Shown here in pieces: positions 1 through 4,957 of a stretch of 9,229 bases of DNA. The stretch lies in NCBI GenBank assembly GCA_023246535.1, contig JAHFIF010000040.1, positions 1 to 9,229 on the forward strand, written 5' to 3'. The notes under the pieces are model-generated. The model was not told where the DNA came from, searched no databases, and was given only the letters and a program-made list of their open reading frames with translations. The position numbers and the translations under genes are program-made. Position 1 is the first letter of the stretch. Each line of letters begins with the position of its first letter. Origin of the DNA: a bacterium (lineage in GTDB: Bacteria > Patescibacteriota > Patescibacteriia > CAIQCM01).

Positions 1-282
1 ACGTCGCATACCTATTTTGAAGCGTTGATCGACGGGAAATGGACGATCATCGATCCTACCTGGGATCCGGGTATTGGTCGTGTTTTCCATATCAACGAGT
101 GGGATGGAAAATCGGATACGCAAGTCGCCGTGTCGGCCGTCTCGACGCTTTCACCGGAAGAAAGCGCCAAATATCTTGACCGTTGCAACGCGCCGCAAGC
201 GGTATCCGACGATCTGGCAGCCAATGGGCAATTTTACAAAGCTTTTAACGAATACCTGGAAAAGGTCAGGAGTGCAAAATGA
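1..282 (+). CDS. Transglutaminase-like superfamily protein, C-terminal fragment (5' end outside window)
   Basis: The reading frame is open from base 1 and gives 93 residues before TGA at 280-282. The visible start resembles the last part of a transglutaminase/protease-like core: His3 in a SHTYFEA context, then the GKW...DPTWD block with Asp18, which fit the His and Asp of the Cys-His-Asp triad. The catalytic Cys would lie upstream, outside the window. After the core, about 70 residues form a helical, charged tail without a recognisable domain. The family includes peptidases and cross-linking enzymes, many of them secreted or membrane-bound, but substrate and location cannot be told from this piece. 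Internal TTG or ATG codons are not used as the start because the conserved His lies before them. The next gene follows after 3 bp, so the two are probably co-transcribed. Confidence 0.72.
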   Translation, partial: TSHTYFEALIDGKWTIIDPTWDPGIGRVFHINEWDGKSDTQVAVSAVSTLSPEESAKYLDRCNAPQAVSDDLAANGQFYKAFNEYLEKVRSAK

Positions 283-285
283 AAT

Positions 286-723
286 ATGGCCAAAGACAAA
301 TATCAAGTATCGCTTAAAGTTTTTCTGCGCGACGCCGACGGCCGCTTGCTGCTGCCTTTCGGATCGGCGCGCGGTTCGTATGCCGATTATTACGATTTGC
401 CGGGCGGCCGGATCGAGGATGACGAGTTTGCCGCGCCGTTCCTCGACATTCTGCAGCGCGAGGTAAAAGAAGAATTGGGCGACATTTCGGTCGCGATCGA
501 TCCGCAGCCCGTCCTGCTGAGCCGCGACGCGATCGGGCCGAACAAGGACACGCGGGTCATCTATATTTTCTTTGAAGGAAAATATTTGGGCGGTAAAATA
601 ACGATTAGCAACGAGCATGAGGGCATGGTTTGGAAATACCCCGCCGAAGTCGACATTGAAAAAAATATCAAGCCGATCCATCGCGACGCGTTCAGGACCT
701 ATCTTGCCAAGTTCAAAAAATAA
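286..723 (+). CDS. NUDIX hydrolase with a lengthened Nudix box
   Basis: The gene encodes 145 aa, a single NUDIX domain. NUDIX enzymes hydrolyse a nucleoside diphosphate linked to another moiety, using divalent metal bound by the Nudix-box glutamates. The box is visible at LPGGRIEDDE (38-47) and REVKEELG (58-65), with Gly41, Glu47, Arg58, Glu59, Glu62, Glu63 and Gly65 in place. Between Glu47 and Arg58 there are 10 residues instead of the usual 7, a 3-residue insertion in the loop or helix before the metal-binding helix. The substrate is not predictable. Start: ATG at 286, with AGGAG at 268-272 about 13 nt upstream, a long spacing. An overlapping ATG at 279 is out of frame. The gene sits 3 bp after the transglutaminase-like gene and 14 bp before the DUF2061 gene, suggesting one operon. 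A role in nucleotide-pool or cofactor cleaning is a family-level guess. Confidence 0.88.
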   Translation: MAKDKYQVSLKVFLRDADGRLLLPFGSARGSYADYYDLPGGRIEDDEFAAPFLDILQREVKEELGDISVAIDPQPVLLSRDAIGPNKDTRVIYIFFEGKYLGGKITISNEHEGMVWKYPAEVDIEKNIKPIHRDAFRTYLAKFKK

Positions 724-737
724 TCAATTTAAACCCT

Positions 738-953
738 ATGAACAAGCCCGTTGAAAACCATAAGCGGTCGATCACCAAATCGGTGACCTTCAGGATCGTT
801 GTCATTATTTCCGATCTGCTCATCGCCACGGCGGTTACGCACCGCTACGATCTGGCAATTGGGGTGGTGATCGCGACCAATTTGGGGAGTACGATCCTTT
901 ATTATTTGCATGAACGCGTTTGGGCGAAGATCAAGTGGGGGATCGCGGCGTAG
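738..953 (+). CDS. DUF2061 family small membrane protein
   Basis: The 71-aa product has the DUF2061 layout: a basic N-terminus with a KSVTFR motif (14-19), a first hydrophobic segment at about 17-33, a polar turn (HRYD, 35-38), a second hydrophobic segment at about 39-56, and the signature YYLHERVW (55-62) with a short basic tail. Family members are about 60-90 aa, so this copy is complete. They are predicted inner-membrane proteins of unknown function. There is no Shine-Dalgarno sequence before ATG 738. The 14-bp gap from the NUDIX stop suggests read-through transcription. The gene converges on the minus-strand zinc-ribbon gene, and the hairpin at 967-990 separates them. Confidence 0.85.
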   Translation: MNKPVENHKRSITKSVTFRIVVIISDLLIATAVTHRYDLAIGVVIATNLGSTILYYLHERVWAKIKWGIAA

Positions 954-960
954 GCCCGGA

Positions 961-990
961 AATAAAAAGACCGCTGCGGTCAGCGGTCTT
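961..990 (-). terminator. Intrinsic terminator of the zinc-ribbon gene
   Basis: A perfect 10-bp stem (967-976 with 981-990, arms AAGACCGCTG and CAGCGGTCTT) encloses a CGGT loop. Read on the minus strand, the stem is followed by a T-rich tract (complement of AATAAAAA at 961-968). It lies 14 nt after the TAA of the minus-strand gene at 1005. On the plus strand no U-tract follows, so it is at best a weak terminator for the convergent DUF2061 gene. Confidence 0.85.
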
Positions 991-1004
991 GGTCTTGGTG
1001 CGGC

Positions 1005-1520
1005 TTAGGCGGCCTTGGCGGCAAAGAGGATCGGGTTGGGGTTGTTCAGGCCGGCCCAGTGCGAAATGATCTGGTGCTCGTGCAGGTCGGCAAGGTACTT
1101 TTGAATGTCTTTGTTCGGCTTGTAGTCGATCGTGACATGCTCGACATAGAAACGGCATTTGTCGCAGGCGGTCAGCCGCCGCGCGCCCTTGGTTGTGTCG
1201 GCGAGCCGGCCTTTTTTGCAGCTCGGACAGGGTTGTCCGGCTTGCAGCGCTTTGGCGAGCAGCCGCGCCGGATTCGGGCCCTTGGGTCGCGGCTCGGTCG
1301 TTCTCAGGCCGAGCGAGCGCGGCGTCGCGGTGGCGCGGATGTGTTTGATCGCTTGCCGCCGTCGGCCTTTTTCAAAACGCTCGATGAGTTCGAGATCCGC
1401 GAATTCCATTCTTGCGCCGTTGAACTGGGCCAATCGTTTGATCATTGCCGTGAGTCCGATCACGAGCGCCAGATCAAGCGGTTGGGGCTTAGTTTTTCTG
1501 CGGTGTCGATTTTTCGCCAT
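1005..1520 (-). CDS. Hypothetical protein with a four-cysteine zinc ribbon
   Basis: The gene encodes 171 aa and I do not recognise a named family. The N-terminus is strongly basic (KNRHRRKTK, residues 3-10), followed by a hydrophobic helix (about 16-30), another basic patch (KGRRR, 51-55) and a Pro/Arg-rich linker (66-87). A zinc-ribbon-like module follows: CPSC at 98-101 and CDKC at 119-122, 17 residues apart, resembling the small C4 fingers of topoisomerase I tails and other nucleic-acid proteins. The C-terminal 45 residues look like a small alpha/beta tail. Basic charge plus a zinc ribbon suggests nucleic-acid or ribosome binding, which is inference. ATG 1520 is chosen because AGGAGG lies exactly 6 nt upstream; an upstream in-frame start at 1556 would lie before the SD and in the promoter zone. 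It is a single-gene unit with its own promoter and terminator. Confidence 0.8.
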   Translation of the reverse strand: MAKNRHRRKTKPQPLDLALVIGLTAMIKRLAQFNGARMEFADLELIERFEKGRRRQAIKHIRATATPRSLGLRTTEPRPKGPNPARLLAKALQAGQPCPSCKKGRLADTTKGARRLTACDKCRFYVEHVTIDYKPNKDIQKYLADLHEHQIISHWAGLNNPNPILFAAKAA

Positions 1521-1526
1521 GATTTC

Positions 1527-1532
1527 CCTCCT
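1527..1532 (-). promoter_or_regulatory. Strong Shine-Dalgarno (AGGAGG) of the zinc-ribbon gene
   Basis: On the minus strand AGGAGG precedes ATG 1520 by 6 nt. It decides the start of this gene, 12 codons inside the longest open frame, and contrasts with the SD-poor starts of most plus-strand genes here. Confidence 0.85.
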
Positions 1533-1547
1533 GGTTGAACTGCTGGT

Positions 1548-1575
1548 AAGATACATCCGTTAATGAATTTGTCAA
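1548..1575 (-). promoter_or_regulatory. Sigma70-type promoter for the zinc-ribbon gene
   Basis: On the minus strand a perfect -35 TTGACA (1570-1575) is followed by a 16-bp spacer and a -10 TATCTT (1548-1553, 4 of 6 to consensus). A start about 7 nt downstream, near 1541, would give a leader of roughly 20 nt containing the AGGAGG. The box lies in the 59-bp divergent gap with rdgB. Confidence 0.75.
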
Positions 1576-1579
1576 CGAT

Positions 1580-2128
1580 ATGCTCACTCTTGTCACCTCA
1601 AACGCCAATAAAAAACTCGAAGTTGAAGAAATTTTGGTCGGCGTCGTAATTACGACCAAGGCTTTGGAATTGCCCGAGATTCAGTCGATGGATCTTAAAG
1701 AGATCGTCCTGGCCAAAGCCAAATCCGCCTACGCCATGGTCGGCGCGCCGGTGCTGGTGGAAGACGTGGCTTTCGAGCTGGAGTGCCTCAACGGTTTCCC
1801 CGGTCCTTTCGTCAAATGGTGGAAACAGGTGGTTGGCTACGAGCTGGCGGTGGAAATTGCCAATCTGCAAAATAAATACGGCGCCACGGCCCGTTGCGGC
1901 GCGGCTTATTGCAACGGCGACGACGTGCGCTACGCCGAGGGCGTGATCAAGGGGCGGTTGACGGCTAAGCAAGGGGAGTCGGGTTTTGGTTTCGATCCCT
2001 ATTTCATTCCCGAGGGACATGAACGGACCTTTGCGCAAATGTCGTTGGAAGCCAAGAACGGCTTGTCGCACCGCGCCCGCGCCTTCAAAGAATTGCGCAG
2101 CGAATTAAAGGCGGCCGGCGTCATTTAG
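1580..2128 (+). CDS. rdgB: RdgB/HAM1-type non-canonical purine NTP pyrophosphatase (XTP/dITP diphosphatase)
   Basis: The 182-aa product matches the Ham1/RdgB family in length (usually 180-200). These cytosolic enzymes cleave ITP, dITP and XTP to the monophosphate and pyrophosphate, keeping deaminated purines out of DNA and RNA. Landmarks: the N-terminal TSNANKK phosphate loop (7-12), VEDVAF (60-65) for the usual V/L-E-D-T/S-G-L, LNGFPGPF (70-77), GFGFDPYFIPEG (135-146), and KNGLSHRARAF (159-169) with the Ser163-His164-Arg165 purine-binding triplet. The Gly usually found after Glu61-Asp62 is replaced (EDVAF instead of EDTGL), a mild departure near the metal site that could affect the substrate pocket. 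ATG 1580 is the natural start since the P-loop begins six residues later; no SD is visible. ddl follows after 3 bp, so the pair probably forms one transcript. Confidence 0.93.
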   Translation: MLTLVTSNANKKLEVEEILVGVVITTKALELPEIQSMDLKEIVLAKAKSAYAMVGAPVLVEDVAFELECLNGFPGPFVKWWKQVVGYELAVEIANLQNKYGATARCGAAYCNGDDVRYAEGVIKGRLTAKQGESGFGFDPYFIPEGHERTFAQMSLEAKNGLSHRARAFKELRSELKAAGVI

Positions 2129-2131
2129 AAT

Positions 2132-3031
2132 ATGCCGCCGCGCCTTGCCATTCTTACCGGCGGAACCAGTTCGGAGCGCACCATTGCGCTGGCATCGGCG
2201 GAGGGCGTGAAAAACGCCCTGGTCGGGCGTTTTGACGTTGCTGTCTACGTCCTGCCGGAGGAATTGGACGCTTTCCTTTCGCAATACCGTTCGTTCGCGG
2301 CGGTCGTTCCCGTCCTCCATGGCCGCGGCGGCGAGGACGGCGCGGTGCAGGGTTTTTTGCGCACCTTGAACGTGCCTTTCTTGTTTTCCGACGTTGAAGC
2401 GCACGCGCTTGCCTCGAATAAAGCCTTGGCGAAAAAATTGGTCGCCGCGCTGGGGGTTAAAACGCCGCAAGCGACCATTGTTTCAAAAAACGATGAAGTT
2501 GTTTTTGCGCGGCCGGTCGTGGTCAAACCGCTTGATGGCGGCAGTTCGATCGGCGTTTCCATCGCCCGTGATGCCGGCGGTCTGGCGCAAGCGCTGGCGG
2601 CGGCGTTCGCATTGTCGCCAAGCGCGCTGGTTGAAGATTTTATCGGCGGCGAAGAATATACGGTGGCGGTCGTCGATCATGACGGCGCCACGACCGCACT
2701 GCCGGTCATCGCCATCAAGCCGAAAACCGAATTTTTCGACCGCCACAGCAAGTACGACCCGCAGCTGGTCGAGGAGATCTGTCCGGCGCCGATTGCCGAC
2801 GACCTGGCCGCGGCGTTGAAGAGCGCGGCGGTCGTGGCGCACGGCGCAATTGGCGCCCGGCACATGAGCCGCAGCGACTTTATTGTCGATGCGGAAGGGG
2901 AGATATGGTTTTTGGAGATCAACACCATTCCCGGCATGACCGCCGCCTCGCTTATTCCCAAGGCGCTCCAGGTTTCCGGCCTTGATCTGGCGGAATTAAT
3001 CGAGGCGTGGATAGGCGAAATGACAACCTAG
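2132..3031 (+). CDS. ddl: D-alanine--D-alanine ligase
   Basis: This 299-aa ATP-grasp enzyme joins two D-alanines with ATP hydrolysis, giving the dipeptide that MurF adds to the peptidoglycan precursor; it acts in the cytosol. Length is typical of the short DdlB-like form (about 300-310). Motifs: GGTSSER (10-16) with Glu15, which orients the first D-Ala; LHGRGGEDGAVQG (62-74); Asn96-Lys97; VVVKPLDGGSSIGVS (129-143), including the ATP-binding Lys132 and the omega/glycine-loop serines; VEDFIGGEEYTV (167-178); HSKY (205-208) with the conserved Tyr208; SRSDF (246-250) with Asp249; and FLEINTIPGMT (260-270) with the metal ligands Glu262 and Asn264. The usual VSL after the Glu is TIAL here. The C-terminus overlaps a promoter for the next gene. 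No mur gene is adjacent, so ddl lies outside a cell-wall cluster in this window. Confidence 0.95.
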   Translation: MPPRLAILTGGTSSERTIALASAEGVKNALVGRFDVAVYVLPEELDAFLSQYRSFAAVVPVLHGRGGEDGAVQGFLRTLNVPFLFSDVEAHALASNKALAKKLVAALGVKTPQATIVSKNDEVVFARPVVVKPLDGGSSIGVSIARDAGGLAQALAAAFALSPSALVEDFIGGEEYTVAVVDHDGATTALPVIAIKPKTEFFDRHSKYDPQLVEEICPAPIADDLAAALKSAAVVAHGAIGARHMSRSDFIVDAEGEIWFLEINTIPGMTAASLIPKALQVSGLDLAELIEAWIGEMTT

Positions 3032-3047
3032 GGATTTGTGCTATAGT
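3020..3047 (+). promoter_or_regulatory. Extended -10 promoter inside the end of ddl
   Basis: The -35 ATGACA (3020-3025, 5 of 6) overlaps the last codons of ddl. A 16-bp spacer leads to -10 TATAGT (3042-3047, 5 of 6), preceded by TGC, an extended -10 element. Initiation near 3054 would give a leader of about 22 nt before ATG 3076, so the coiled-coil gene can be transcribed independently of rdgB-ddl. Confidence 0.78.
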
Positions 3048-3075
3048 ACTAGAATCATCCATTAGAATTTTAGGT

Positions 3076-3513
3076 ATGCAAAACCTCAACGAGATCCACA
3101 AAACGCTCGAAACCAAGCGGCGCGAAATGCGCGAGCTCAACAAGATGTTCCGCGACGAGTTGAGGAACAGCTCGGAATATCAAACCGTCACGGACGAATT
3201 GCAGACCTTGCGCGAGAAAAAGAAGTCAATTGAGAACGCCGTCCGCGCCTCCTCGCAAGCCGCGCTCGCCAATTTGGATCTCTTAAAGCTCGACGTGAAA
3301 AGCTACACGGAAATGCTCTCTGATGTCGCGCTCAACAAATATGCGGCCAATGAGAACATTGAGATCATCGATGAGAATAACGCCAAGTGGCTGCCGACGT
3401 TCACCGTGAAATTCAAGAAAGAAGACGGCGAACCGGTGAAAGCCGCCGCCAAAGAAACCTCCGCCGCCCCGGCCAGCCCGATCATTGCCTTTAACGAAGG
3501 GTTTGCGACATAA
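3076..3513 (+). CDS. Small coiled-coil protein of unknown function
   Basis: The gene encodes 145 aa without a recognised family. Residues 1 to about 60 are strongly heptad-like and charged (leucine/isoleucine spaced among Glu, Lys and Arg), predicting a long coiled coil. A second helix at about 60-90 is followed by an acidic patch with IEIIDENN and a short beta-like segment (LPTFTVKF). The last 35 residues are low-complexity Ala/Pro/Lys-Glu with a hydrophobic terminal patch (IIAFNEGF). There is no signal peptide or membrane segment, so it is probably a cytosolic structural or adaptor protein (inference). Start: ATG 3076 is preferred over an in-frame GTG at 3007, which would overlap ddl and place the promoter inside the coding region. 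No good SD is visible. The gene is bounded by its own promoter and a strong terminator, so it is a monocistronic unit. Confidence 0.75.
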   Translation: MQNLNEIHKTLETKRREMRELNKMFRDELRNSSEYQTVTDELQTLREKKKSIENAVRASSQAALANLDLLKLDVKSYTEMLSDVALNKYAANENIEIIDENNAKWLPTFTVKFKKEDGEPVKAAAKETSAAPASPIIAFNEGFAT

Positions 3514-3537
3514 GAGGGGACAAGGAAATTTATAATC

Positions 3538-3582
3538 AATAAACCGCCTGGTTAACACCGGCGGTTTATTTGTTAAATTTTT
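3538..3582 (+). terminator. Rho-independent terminator of the small coiled-coil gene
   Basis: A perfect 11-bp stem (3538-3548 with 3560-3570, arms AATAAACCGCC and GGCGGTTTATT) is extended by an inner GGT/ACC pair set around a TAAC loop. A T-rich tail with a TTTTT run (3578-3582) follows. It starts 24 nt after the TAA at 3511-3513. The A/T outer arms also place an A-tract before the stem, so it could partly work on the minus strand. Confidence 0.9.
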
Positions 3583-3629
3583 GTCATCCCCGAGCGACGT
3601 CGGGGATCCAATCCACACTGGTCGGCTAC
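3583..3629 (+). repeat. Hairpin repeat element, copy A
   Basis: The element starts GTCATCCCC, has an 8-bp stem (3586-3593 with 3600-3607, loop GCGACG), then GGATCCAATC, six bases, TGG and CGGC. Copies B (minus strand) and C share the start, the position of the stem, the TCCAATC block and the TGG-n-CGGC tail, while the stem sequence itself varies. Stem variation around conserved flanks suggests selection for structure. Confidence 0.75.
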
Positions 3630-3656
3630 GGTCATTGTTTTTGAAAAGCAGGGCTT

Positions 3657-3765
3657 TTGTAAAAGGGAGGGGCACCCTTGGTTCGCCATTAGGCGACCAA
3701 GGACGACGGACTCCCGGGGTCGTCCGTTTGGGCAAGTTCGCGAAGCCTGTCCCTCCCTCTTACAA
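3657..3765. repeat. 109-bp foldback with nested hairpins
   Basis: The end arms TTGTAAAAGGGAGGG (3657-3671) and CCCTCCCTCTTACAA (3751-3765) are inverted repeats with a single mismatch. Inside are a hairpin at 3676-3702 (CCTTGGT-T-CGCC, loop ATTA, GGCG-ACCAAGG, one bulge) and a 7-bp inverted repeat GGACGAC/GTCGTCC (3701-3707 with 3719-3725). No transposase or clear target duplication is seen, so it could be a small non-autonomous element or a structured intergenic repeat. Confidence 0.7.
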
Positions 3766-3821
3766 TCTCCCTCCCCAGCGCGCAAACTCCTCGTACCTCG
3801 TCGTGGTGGTGATTCCACCCG

Positions 3822-3840
3822 CGCCAGCCGGCGGCAGGCG
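3822..3840. repeat. GC-rich hairpin
   Basis: CGCC-A-GCC pairs with GGC-A-GGCG around a GGC loop, leaving one A-A mismatch. Further C/G bases on both sides could lengthen it. Confidence 0.5.
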
Positions 3841-3880
3841 GGCGGAATTTTTTCTTTGGGTCAGGCCTGCGGAGTACAAC

Positions 3881-3923
3881 GCCGCCCAAGCGATGATTGG
3901 ATCCCGGCCTTCGCCGGGATGAC
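3881..3923 (-). repeat. Hairpin repeat element, copy B (inverted)
   Basis: Read on the minus strand: GTCATCCCGGC, loop, GCCGGGATCCAATC, six bases, TTGGGCGGC. The 8-bp stem is 3901-3908 with 3913-3920 around CTTC. It is the same family as copies A and C, in reverse orientation to both, and lies 26 bp from copy C in head-to-head arrangement. Confidence 0.75.
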
Positions 3924-3949
3924 GAAATTGAGAAACAGTATCTTTTCTT

Positions 3950-3997
3950 GTCACCCCGTGCCGCGACACGGGGTCCAATCTATATTGGGCGGCGGCG
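3950..3997 (+). repeat. Hairpin repeat element, copy C
   Basis: The element starts GTCACCCC and has an 8-bp stem (3953-3960 with 3967-3974, loop CCGCGA), then TCCAATC, TATAT, TGGGCGGC. Compared with copy A, the stem changes on both sides while pairing is kept. Confidence 0.75.
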
Positions 3998-4006
3998 ACG
4001 GACGAC

Positions 4007-4097
4007 GGAACTCACCCTACCCTCTCTTTTGCAAAGAGAGGGGTCGTATAAGCCTCCGTAGGTCAGTACACAACCAAGGGAGGGTAGGGTGAGTTCC
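4007..4097. repeat. 91-bp foldback with perfect terminal inverted arms
   Basis: Arms GGAACTCACCCTACCCTC (4007-4024) and GAGGGTAGGGTGAGTTCC-type (4080-4097) are complementary over 18 bp. A nested alternative hairpin uses the left arm end: CCCTCTCTTT (4020-4029) with AAAGAGAGGG (4033-4042), loop TGC. No coding content. The origin is unknown; AAGGGAGGG is shared with the foldback at 3657. Confidence 0.75.
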
Positions 4098-4140
4098 TGC
4101 TCCGCAGGTTGAACGACCGGCGATGAATCATTTTTTGTAA

Positions 4141-4170
4141 AAGAAAAGGGGAACCCGCGAAGGGTTCCCC
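4141..4170 (-). terminator. Intrinsic terminator of the membrane coiled-coil gene
   Basis: A perfect 9-bp stem GGGGAACCC/GGGTTCCCC (4148-4156 with 4162-4170) has a 5-nt loop. Read on the minus strand it is followed by TTTTCTT (complement of 4141-4147), and it lies 27 nt after the stop of the minus-strand gene at 4198. The plus-strand side is only loosely T-rich. Confidence 0.88.
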
Positions 4171-4197
4171 GTATGTCTGTTTTGTTTGCCATCTCGA

Positions 4198-4896
4198 TCA
4201 GTGTGGCAGGATGGAATAAATCAGTGCTGCAACGAATGCAAAACTGACCACACCGTAAGAGAGCTTGAGAAGGAGCGAACCGGACTTCGGTTTCTCGACC
4301 CGGGGCATCCTGACAGGAGCTGAGGCCGGTGCTTGCGCACGAGTTTCGCGAAGGCGACGGATTTCCGTCGCAAAATGCGAGACTTGCTTGGCAAGTCCTT
4401 GCGCAAGGCTGTGCGTGGAGTTTTCCCGCACTTCGAGTTGGTCAACCAAGGACCGCAATGCGTCAAGATTGTCTTGCGACGCGGCGAGCAGGTGGTTGTC
4501 ACCGACTTCTTGCTGAAGAGCTTCGAGCTCTGCTCGAAGACCGGCCATGTACTGGGCCTGATGGTCGAGCGCGGCGCGGTGCTGCTTGAGCGTGGTGGTT
4601 TGACCCTCCACGGTTTGGGCAAGCTGCCGATGGTCGCGTCGAACCTGAGCGGCGAGGCTGTGCGCGATGTGGGCATCGCGACTGGCTCGATCGACTTGTT
4701 GCGCCAGATCGGCGGCAGAAGCTTTGGTGGAGCTCTGCAACCGGGCGATCTGCTTGGCCAGCACGTCGTCCTCATGGAAGAGGGCGGCGAGTTGATCATC
4801 AGCGTCGAACTGTTCGATCCTCTGTTTAACCAGAGGACGAATGGGCCGAATGCTGGCCGTGGGCTCGGTACTGCGTTTGTGAGCGGACTGGGGCAT
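4198..4896 (-). CDS. Coiled-coil protein with C-terminal membrane anchor, unknown function
   Basis: The gene encodes 232 aa and I do not recognise a family. The N-terminal 25 residues are basic and Pro/Ser/Thr-rich with no signal peptide. Residues about 28-185 are almost wholly helical and rich in Gln, Ala, Leu, Arg and Glu with heptad-like leucines, predicting long coiled coils. A linker rich in Ala/Pro and Lys (186-206) leads to a single hydrophobic segment at 212-230 (GVVSFAFVAALIYSIL), two residues from the end: a tail-anchored topology with the coil probably in the cytosol. It could be an organising, tethering or envelope-shape protein (inference). ATG 4896 is supported by GGAGG 6 nt upstream. 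It is a monocistronic unit, divergent from the ATP synthase operon, with a long structured leader. An overlapping plus-strand frame (4333-4920) is its shadow. Confidence 0.82.
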   Translation of the reverse strand: MPQSAHKRSTEPTASIRPIRPLVKQRIEQFDADDQLAALFHEDDVLAKQIARLQSSTKASAADLAQQVDRASRDAHIAHSLAAQVRRDHRQLAQTVEGQTTTLKQHRAALDHQAQYMAGLRAELEALQQEVGDNHLLAASQDNLDALRSLVDQLEVRENSTHSLAQGLAKQVSHFATEIRRLRETRAQAPASAPVRMPRVEKPKSGSLLLKLSYGVVSFAFVAALIYSILPH

Positions 4897-4902
4897 TGGA
4901 TT

Positions 4903-4907
4903 CCTCC
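4903..4907 (-). promoter_or_regulatory. Strong Shine-Dalgarno (GGAGG) of the membrane coiled-coil gene
   Basis: GGAGG precedes ATG 4896 by 6 nt on the minus strand, fixing the start. It lies one nucleotide after the 13-bp inverted repeat of the leader, so its accessibility could depend on leader folding. Confidence 0.85.
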
Positions 4908-4941
4908 GTGTTTGCGTTAATGGGGGTTTCGTCCCCCATGT

Positions 4942-4957
4942 GTTAATCAGGATTAAC
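4942..4957. repeat. 16-bp operator-like palindrome
   Basis: GTTAATCAGGATTAAC is two perfect 7-bp half-sites around AG. It sits in the leader of the minus-strand gene, about 60 bp downstream of its predicted start site, so it could be a protein-binding site as well as an RNA hairpin. Confidence 0.45.

Larger units (their letters stand above)
3583..4140. other. Gene-free intergenic stretch made of hairpin and foldback repeats
   Basis: About 560 bp between two facing terminators with no credible gene. Open frames here (for example 3581-3922 and 3856-4092 on the plus strand) run through the palindromes and have low-complexity, proline/arginine-rich translations without start signals. The content is three related short hairpin elements (3583, 3881 and 3950), two long foldbacks (3657-3765 and 4007-4097), a GC-rich hairpin (3822-3840) and a small CCTGC/GCAGG hairpin (4096-4108). 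Both neighbouring genes end here, the left one rightwards and the right one leftwards, so it is a convergent, probably little-transcribed region. Confidence 0.75.

Noticed and set aside
1521..1556. Longer N-terminus for the zinc-ribbon protein (start at 1556)
   Set aside because: It would place the SD inside the coding region and the start just upstream of the predicted transcription start.
3007..3075. GTG start for the small coiled-coil protein, overlapping ddl
   Set aside because: It overlaps ddl and the extended -10 promoter; the coiled coil begins properly at ATG 3076.
3583..4097. CRISPR array
   Set aside because: Repeats are few, irregularly spaced, in both orientations and divergent, with no unique equal-length spacers.
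4333..4920. Plus-strand open frame (195 codons) opposite the membrane coiled-coil gene
   Set aside because: The minus frame has SD, promoter, terminator, heptads and a membrane anchor. The plus frame has none and would run into the leader repeat.
4920..4939. Guanidine-II (mini-ykkC) riboswitch suggested by an ACGA in a G-C hairpin loop
   Set aside because: That class needs two hairpins with ACGR tetraloops. Here there is one hairpin with a 6-nt loop, and the downstream gene is not a transporter or guanidine gene.
4865..4939. Upstream open frame starting at the ATG in the leader hairpin (minus strand, 4939)
   Set aside because: Out of frame with the gene, no SD, and the ATG is buried in a strong stem; nothing supports its translation.
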